Shown here: positions 63,298 to 64,000 of the stretch, in pieces
Layout: every line of letters starts with the position of its first letter
Position numbering within the stretch: position 1 is the stretch's first letter
Assembly (NCBI RefSeq): GCF_024345375.1
Contig: NZ_JAGQAZ010000001.1
Span: 496,001-560,000 of the forward strand
DNA length: 64,000 nt
Source: Cyanobium sp. WAJ14-Wanaka
Lineage (GTDB): Bacteria; Cyanobacteriota; Cyanobacteriia; PCC-6307; Cyanobiaceae
Direction: 5' to 3'
Made by a program: the position numbers and the translations under genes
The notes under the pieces: model-generated
Database searches by the model: none
Told to the model about the DNA's origin: nothing
What the model saw: the letters and a program-made list of their open reading frames with translations, nothing else

Positions 63298-64000
63298 CTA
63301 GCGCTTTGCCACCTTCTTGGCAGGAAGCTTTCTAAGCCGGATTGACTCAGGGGTTACCTCAAGCATTTCGTCGGGTCCGATGTACTCAAGGGCCCGCTCC
63401 AGGGTCATCTGGATCGGTGCCTGGAGGGTGTCGAGCACCTCAGCGCCGGCGGAGCGGATGTTTGTGACCTGCTTGGCCTTGCAGACGTTGAGCTCGAGAT
63501 CCGGTGGCCGGCTGTGTTCACCCACAATCATGCCCTTGTAGACCTTTGTGCCAGGGGTAATAAAGAATTGACCTCGATCTTCAGCGCCCTTAAGGGCATA
63601 GAAGGTGGCTGTGCCTTCCTCAAAGGCCACCAATACGCCATTGCGGCGGTTGTCCATGTCCCCCTGCATGCGCCGATAGTCAAGGAATGAGTGGCTCATG
63701 ATTCCCTCACCACGAGTAGCCCTGATGAAGTCTCCACGGAAGCCGATCAGGCCCCGTGATGGCACAACAAACTCCAGCTGGGTGCGGCCATCGTTTGTAT
63801 TTTCCATATTTTGCATTTCACCCTTGCGCGTTCCGAGGCGCTCAATACAGCCCCCTACAGCGGCCTCAGGCACGTCCATCACGAGGGTTTCAAATGGTTC
63901 GTGGGGGCTGTCGTTGATCGTGCGGAAGATCACCTGGGGCTGGCTCACCTGGAATTCGTAGCCCTCCCGGCGCATTGTTTCGATTAAGATGCCGAGGTGT
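63298..64000 (-). CDS. typA: Translational GTPase TypA/BipA, C-terminal part
   Basis: A ribosome-associated GTPase involved in stress and late ribosome assembly. The gene reads in from the right edge (frame open to base 64000, LGILIETMRREGYEFQVSQP). The visible domains are the EF-G domain V-like region and the BipA-specific C-terminal domain (VPSRGLIGFRGDFIRATRGEGIM, DRGQFFITPGTKVYKGMIVGE, DEMLEVTPESIRLRK). The GTPase domain is outside the window. There are 60 bases to the DUF309 gene. Confidence 0.95.
   Translation of the reverse strand, partial: HLGILIETMRREGYEFQVSQPQVIFRTINDSPHEPFETLVMDVPEAAVGGCIERLGTRKGEMQNMENTNDGRTQLEFVVPSRGLIGFRGDFIRATRGEGIMSHSFLDYRRMQGDMDNRRNGVLVAFEEGTATFYALKGAEDRGQFFITPGTKVYKGMIVGEHSRPPDLELNVCKAKQVTNIRSAGAEVLDTLQAPIQMTLERALEYIGPDEMLEVTPESIRLRKLPAKKVAKR

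Noticed and set aside
1-64000. CRISPR array, insertion sequence, integrase or prophage
   Set aside because: No regularly spaced repeats, transposase-like proteins or phage genes were seen anywhere in the window.

Overview
The window is a stretch of chromosome from a phycobilisome-containing picocyanobacterium of the Synechococcus/Cyanobium group. Several lineage markers support this: an allophycocyanin-B alpha subunit (apcD), Psb32, PxcA/CemA, a complex-C cofactor assembly (CCB) homologue, HemJ, CcsA, the dual-function class II FBPase/SBPase, CobN plus B12-dependent MetH, and many small proteins typical of cyanobacteria (DUF1995, DUF3370, DUF4090, DUF4330). The presence of apcD argues against most Prochlorococcus. 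The GC content looks moderately high by eye, with AT-richer islands in metH, ilvD, glgC and the DUF3370 gene. Genes are packed tightly with many 4-base start/stop overlaps. I see no insertion sequence, integrase, prophage, CRISPR array or rRNA operon. Both ends cut genes: dapF on the left and typA on the right.

Layout. 1-4717 (+): dapF (with an unusual Cys-rich C-terminal extension), a cysteine desulfurase, DUF1995 and DUF4330 proteins, and a PBP4-type D,D-peptidase. 4714-6076 (-): a Cdv3/DivIVA-like coiled coil and coaD. 6149-10770 (+): flavin reductase, uvrC, a small secreted protein, hemJ, a PHP phosphoesterase and a hypothetical protein. 10789-14532 (-): cobN. 14585-23885 (+, apart from one small minus-strand gene): ilvE, metH, DUF4090, DUF2237, gpsA, PhzF, SpoIID and Ap4A phosphorylase. 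24027-27676 (+): a group 3 sigma factor, a DUF3370 secreted protein and a ribbon-helix-helix/J-domain protein. 27677-28474: the only long gene-free stretch. Next come apcD (-), rlmD (+), pheT (-), rpmG-rpsR-RNase II (+), an FAD oxidoreductase (-), metG-lptC (+), a CCB protein (-), psb32, pxcA, cobU, trmL, a LysM/M23 peptidase and tRNA-Met (+), a small hypothetical (-), a 2-Cys peroxiredoxin (+), then purQ-purS, a CobW GTPase and a pentapeptide protein (-).

48994-51722 (+): a UPRT-like protein that has lost its PRPP loop, a small membrane protein and ilvD. 51713-58633 is a minus-strand carbon-metabolism run: glpX, hemA, glgC, gnd, pgl, a CIA30 protein and a hypothetical, joining Calvin cycle, oxidative pentose phosphate, glycogen and tetrapyrrole steps. 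rpe (+) is divergent from it. 59485-63237 (-) reads DUF309, lptA, lptB, the LptF/G permease and ccsA. With lptC at 39156 most of the LPS export bridge is here.

I found no unmistakable new multi-gene system. The best leads are the Cys-rich DapF tail translationally overlapped with a cysteine desulfurase, the sigma factor/DUF3370/RHH-J-domain cluster with the structured gene-free DNA after it, the degenerate UPRT, the missing canonical start of the RNase II gene, and two hairpin or palindrome elements at start sites (gnd, rlmD).
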